A DNA stretch of 7,388 nucleotides from an uncultured Phascolarctobacterium sp. (GTDB lineage Bacteria > Bacillota > Negativicutes > Acidaminococcales > Acidaminococcaceae), in contig CAMFZA010000080.1 in NCBI GenBank assembly GCA_946002345.1, forward strand, positions 1 to 7,388, read 5' to 3'. Both the position numbers and the translations under genes were made by a program. Below, one piece after another: positions 5,870-7,388 of the stretch. The notes below the pieces were generated by a model, which was given only the letters and a program-made list of their open reading frames with translations, was not told the DNA's origin and ran no database searches. Position 1 is the stretch's first letter. Each line of letters begins with the position of its first letter.

Positions 5870-6799
5870 ATGCCTTTAGTAACTTCTACTGAAATGTTCA
5901 AAAAAGCTTACGAGGGTCACTATGCAGTTGGTGCCTTCAACGTTAATAACATGGAAATCATCCAAGGTATCGTGGCTGCTGCCCAAGCCGAAAAATCTCC
6001 GCTGATTCTGCAGGTTAGCGCTGGCGCTCGTAAATATGCCAACCACATTTACCTGATGAAACTGGTTGAGGCTGCTGTAGAGGACACTGGTTTGCCCATC
6101 TGCCTGCACCGGGTCCTTGGCGAAGAGTTTGATATTTGCAAGGCCTGCGTTGATTGCGGCTTTACCTCCGTTATGATTGACGGCAGCAAGCATCCCTTTG
6201 AAGAAAATATTGAAATTACCCGTCGTGTTGTTGAATACGCTCACGAGCGTGGTGTTGTAGTTGAAGCAGAGCTTGGCAAGCTGGCCGGCGTGGAAGACGC
6301 TGTAAAGGTTGCTGCCAAGGATGCTACCTACACTGACCCTGACCAAGCAGTAGAATTTGTAGAACGCACCGGCTGTGACTCCTTGGCTATTGCTATTGGC
6401 ACCAGCCATGGCGCTTACAAGTTCAAGGGCAAACCGGAGCTGGATTTTGCTCGTCTGGAGAAGATTACCAACCTGCTGCCTGGCTATCCTTTGGTGCTCC
6501 ATGGTGCTTCCACCGTTATTCCTGCCTTTGTTGAAGAATGCAACAAATATGGTGGCAAGCTGGATGGCGCTCAAGGCGTTCCCGAAGATATGCTGCTGCG
6601 TGCCGGCAAATTTGGCGTGTGCAAGATTAATATCGACACCGACCTGCGTCTGGCTATGACTGCTTCCATTCGAAAGCATTTCGTAGAAAATCCCGGAGAT
6701 TTCGATCCTCGGCAATATCTGAAGCCTGCTCGTCAAGCAATCCAAGACATGCTTGCACACAAGATGCGCGACGTACTCAACAGCTCCAACAGACTGTAA
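5870..6799 (+). CDS. fba: Class II fructose-bisphosphate aldolase homologue with altered active site
   Basis: The family cleaves fructose-1,6-bisphosphate to dihydroxyacetone phosphate and glyceraldehyde-3-phosphate (glycolysis/gluconeogenesis) with a zinc ion in a TIM barrel. The 309-residue length is normal for the type IIB branch. Intact features: GAFNVNNME (21-29), FTSVMIDGSKHPFEEN (98-113), VEAELG with Glu134, zinc ligand His180 in GTSHGAYKFKG (177-187), zinc ligand His211 in VLHGAS (209-214), LDGAQGVPEDML (231-242) and NIDTDLR (254-260). The key motif expected as H-L-D-H-G reads H80-R-V-L-G84, so the catalytic Asp (position 82) and a zinc-ligand His (83) are Val and Leu. There is no length change or frameshift. 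The start is supported by AAGGAGG 7 bases upstream. As written I expect no normal aldolase activity; it could be a pseudoenzyme, a recent null allele or a sequence artefact. Family assignment is firm, function is not. Confidence 0.93.
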   Translation: MPLVTSTEMFKKAYEGHYAVGAFNVNNMEIIQGIVAAAQAEKSPLILQVSAGARKYANHIYLMKLVEAAVEDTGLPICLHRVLGEEFDICKACVDCGFTSVMIDGSKHPFEENIEITRRVVEYAHERGVVVEAELGKLAGVEDAVKVAAKDATYTDPDQAVEFVERTGCDSLAIAIGTSHGAYKFKGKPELDFARLEKITNLLPGYPLVLHGASTVIPAFVEECNKYGGKLDGAQGVPEDMLLRAGKFGVCKINIDTDLRLAMTASIRKHFVENPGDFDPRQYLKPARQAIQDMLAHKMRDVLNSSNRL

Positions 6800-6806
6800 T
6801 TTGAGT

Positions 6807-6848
6807 AAAAAATTACCGCTACACTTTTTCAGTGTAGCGGATTTTTTT
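6807..6848. terminator. Bidirectional intrinsic terminator
   Basis: A perfect 10-bp stem (ccgctacact 6816-6825 with agtgtagcgg 6831-6840), a 5-base loop, and a run of seven T (6842-6848) end the aldolase transcript. On the other strand the same stem is followed by taatttttt (from 6815 down to 6807), so it can also stop the convergent gene at 7337-6891. Confidence 0.95.
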
Positions 6849-6890
6849 ATGGAGAATAAAGCTCTACTCGCTATGACTATGGGCTCCTTT

Positions 6891-7337
6891 TCAGCCTGCA
6901 CTGAGCTGGTACAGGCTATCCACCTTATCACAAAACTGGCGAATATCCACCTCGTGATAGGCTTTATAAAGCTGGGCAATTTGGCTGATGGGAACATGCC
7001 GCACTAAATCGTCAAAGCTCAGCCCCCTCTGCCACTGATAAAAGGCCACGGCCCAACCCGTCCAATATTCCTCACTGGTGGAGCTTACATAATTGGGCTT
7101 GATGCGCACCATGTTGATGCCATTACTGTCCAACACCTCATAGGCCAGCTCTTCACCTGATTTGGAGGTAATCTTTTCTATTTCCCGTTTGCAAAAGCAT
7201 TTGGCCACACGGGAATTTACAAACAAATCAAAGAACTCGCTAATCTCGTATTTCAAATTGTACACCGCAAAATCAAGCATCCGTCCCAAAGCAATGCGAG
7301 CCTTGTCTAAATATACACGATCATAAGCATAGCTCAT
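6891..7337 (-). CDS. Conserved protein of unknown function, possibly lone N-terminal domain of an HTH-type protein
   Basis: A 148-residue soluble protein with no signal peptide or membrane segment. Recognisable stretches are MSYAYDRVYLDKARIALGRM (1-20), SGEELAYEVLD (60-70), EEYWTGWAVAFYQW (89-102), HVPISQIAQLY (114-124) and YHEVDIRQFCDKVDSLY (127-143). From memory, very similar stretches occur in gut Firmicutes proteins where they precede a C-terminal Cro/C1-type helix-turn-helix; here the stop follows directly and no such domain is present. The ATG at 7337 is preferred because AGGAG (7351-7347) sits 9 bases upstream; a TTG six bases earlier would be too close to that site. It converges on the aldolase across a shared terminator. 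No catalytic motif is visible. A role in a small toxin-antitoxin-like locus is possible, but the neighbour that would show it is outside the window. Confidence 0.85.
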   Translation of the reverse strand: MSYAYDRVYLDKARIALGRMLDFAVYNLKYEISEFFDLFVNSRVAKCFCKREIEKITSKSGEELAYEVLDSNGINMVRIKPNYVSSTSEEYWTGWAVAFYQWQRGLSFDDLVRHVPISQIAQLYKAYHEVDIRQFCDKVDSLYQLSAG

Positions 7338-7388
7338 GTGCAATCACTCCTAGTTCAGCTTCTCCAATCACTTGCATTTGGTATCTCC

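Noticed and set aside
5876..6997. A 373-codon open frame on the - strand opposite the aldolase
   Set aside because: It is antisense to a clear, conserved aldolase gene with a good ribosome site, has no recognisable domain, and spans the bidirectional terminator. It is a codon-bias shadow.
7357..7387. C-terminus of an upstream - strand gene ending ...NASDWRS
   Set aside because: The frame is open from the edge and its stop sits just before the next ribosome site, but ten codons are too few to identify it, and another frame is equally open to 7321.

Overview
The window reads as part of the chromosome of a strictly anaerobic Firmicutes-type bacterium. The evidence is an [FeFe] hydrogenase, a DUF896 protein, strong AAGGAGG ribosome binding sites and extended -10 promoters. 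The protein wording and moderate G+C make a Negativicutes relative (for example Phascolarctobacterium or a selenomonad) my best guess. That placement comes from memory, not from a search.

Layout: (1) 2-1495 (+) is the 3' part of a hydrogenase gene, cut by the window edge, ending in a strong hairpin terminator at 1515-1552. (2) 1553-1882 has no gene but holds a 71-bp sequence present twice (68/71 identical, 219 bp apart) with a diverged inverted copy between; the first copy and the inverted one form a long imperfect palindrome. (3) 4636-1883 (-) is a three-gene ABC importer operon of the iron-siderophore/heme/cobalamin type: lipoprotein, FecCD-type permease, ATPase. Its genes overlap (11 nt, then 1 nt), and a good promoter with a 12-bp palindrome over the -10 drives them. 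(4) A divergent promoter starts the + strand pair: a small DUF896 protein (4922-5122) and an RluA-family pseudouridine synthase (5124-5789) with no Shine-Dalgarno of its own. (5) 5870-6799 (+) is a class II fructose-bisphosphate aldolase gene with its own extended -10 promoter and a leader hairpin. (6) A bidirectional terminator separates it from a convergent gene of unknown function (7337-6891, -).

The most striking observation is in the aldolase. The protein is full-length and otherwise canonical, but the metal-binding/catalytic motif His-Leu-Asp-His-Gly reads His-Arg-Val-Leu-Gly (residues 80-84). The catalytic Asp and one zinc-ligand His are therefore missing, explicable by three single-base transversions within seven bases. 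As written, the product should not work as a class II aldolase. Other points of interest are the intergenic repeat, the palindromic operator and structured leader of the importer operon, a glycine-rich replacement in the binding protein, and the stand-alone domain protein at the right edge.

Functionally this is a mix of fermentative hydrogen metabolism, metal-chelate uptake, RNA modification and central carbon metabolism. No single pathway joins all the genes. The iron importer next to an iron-sulfur-rich hydrogenase is suggestive, but the two are convergent and separated by a terminator.
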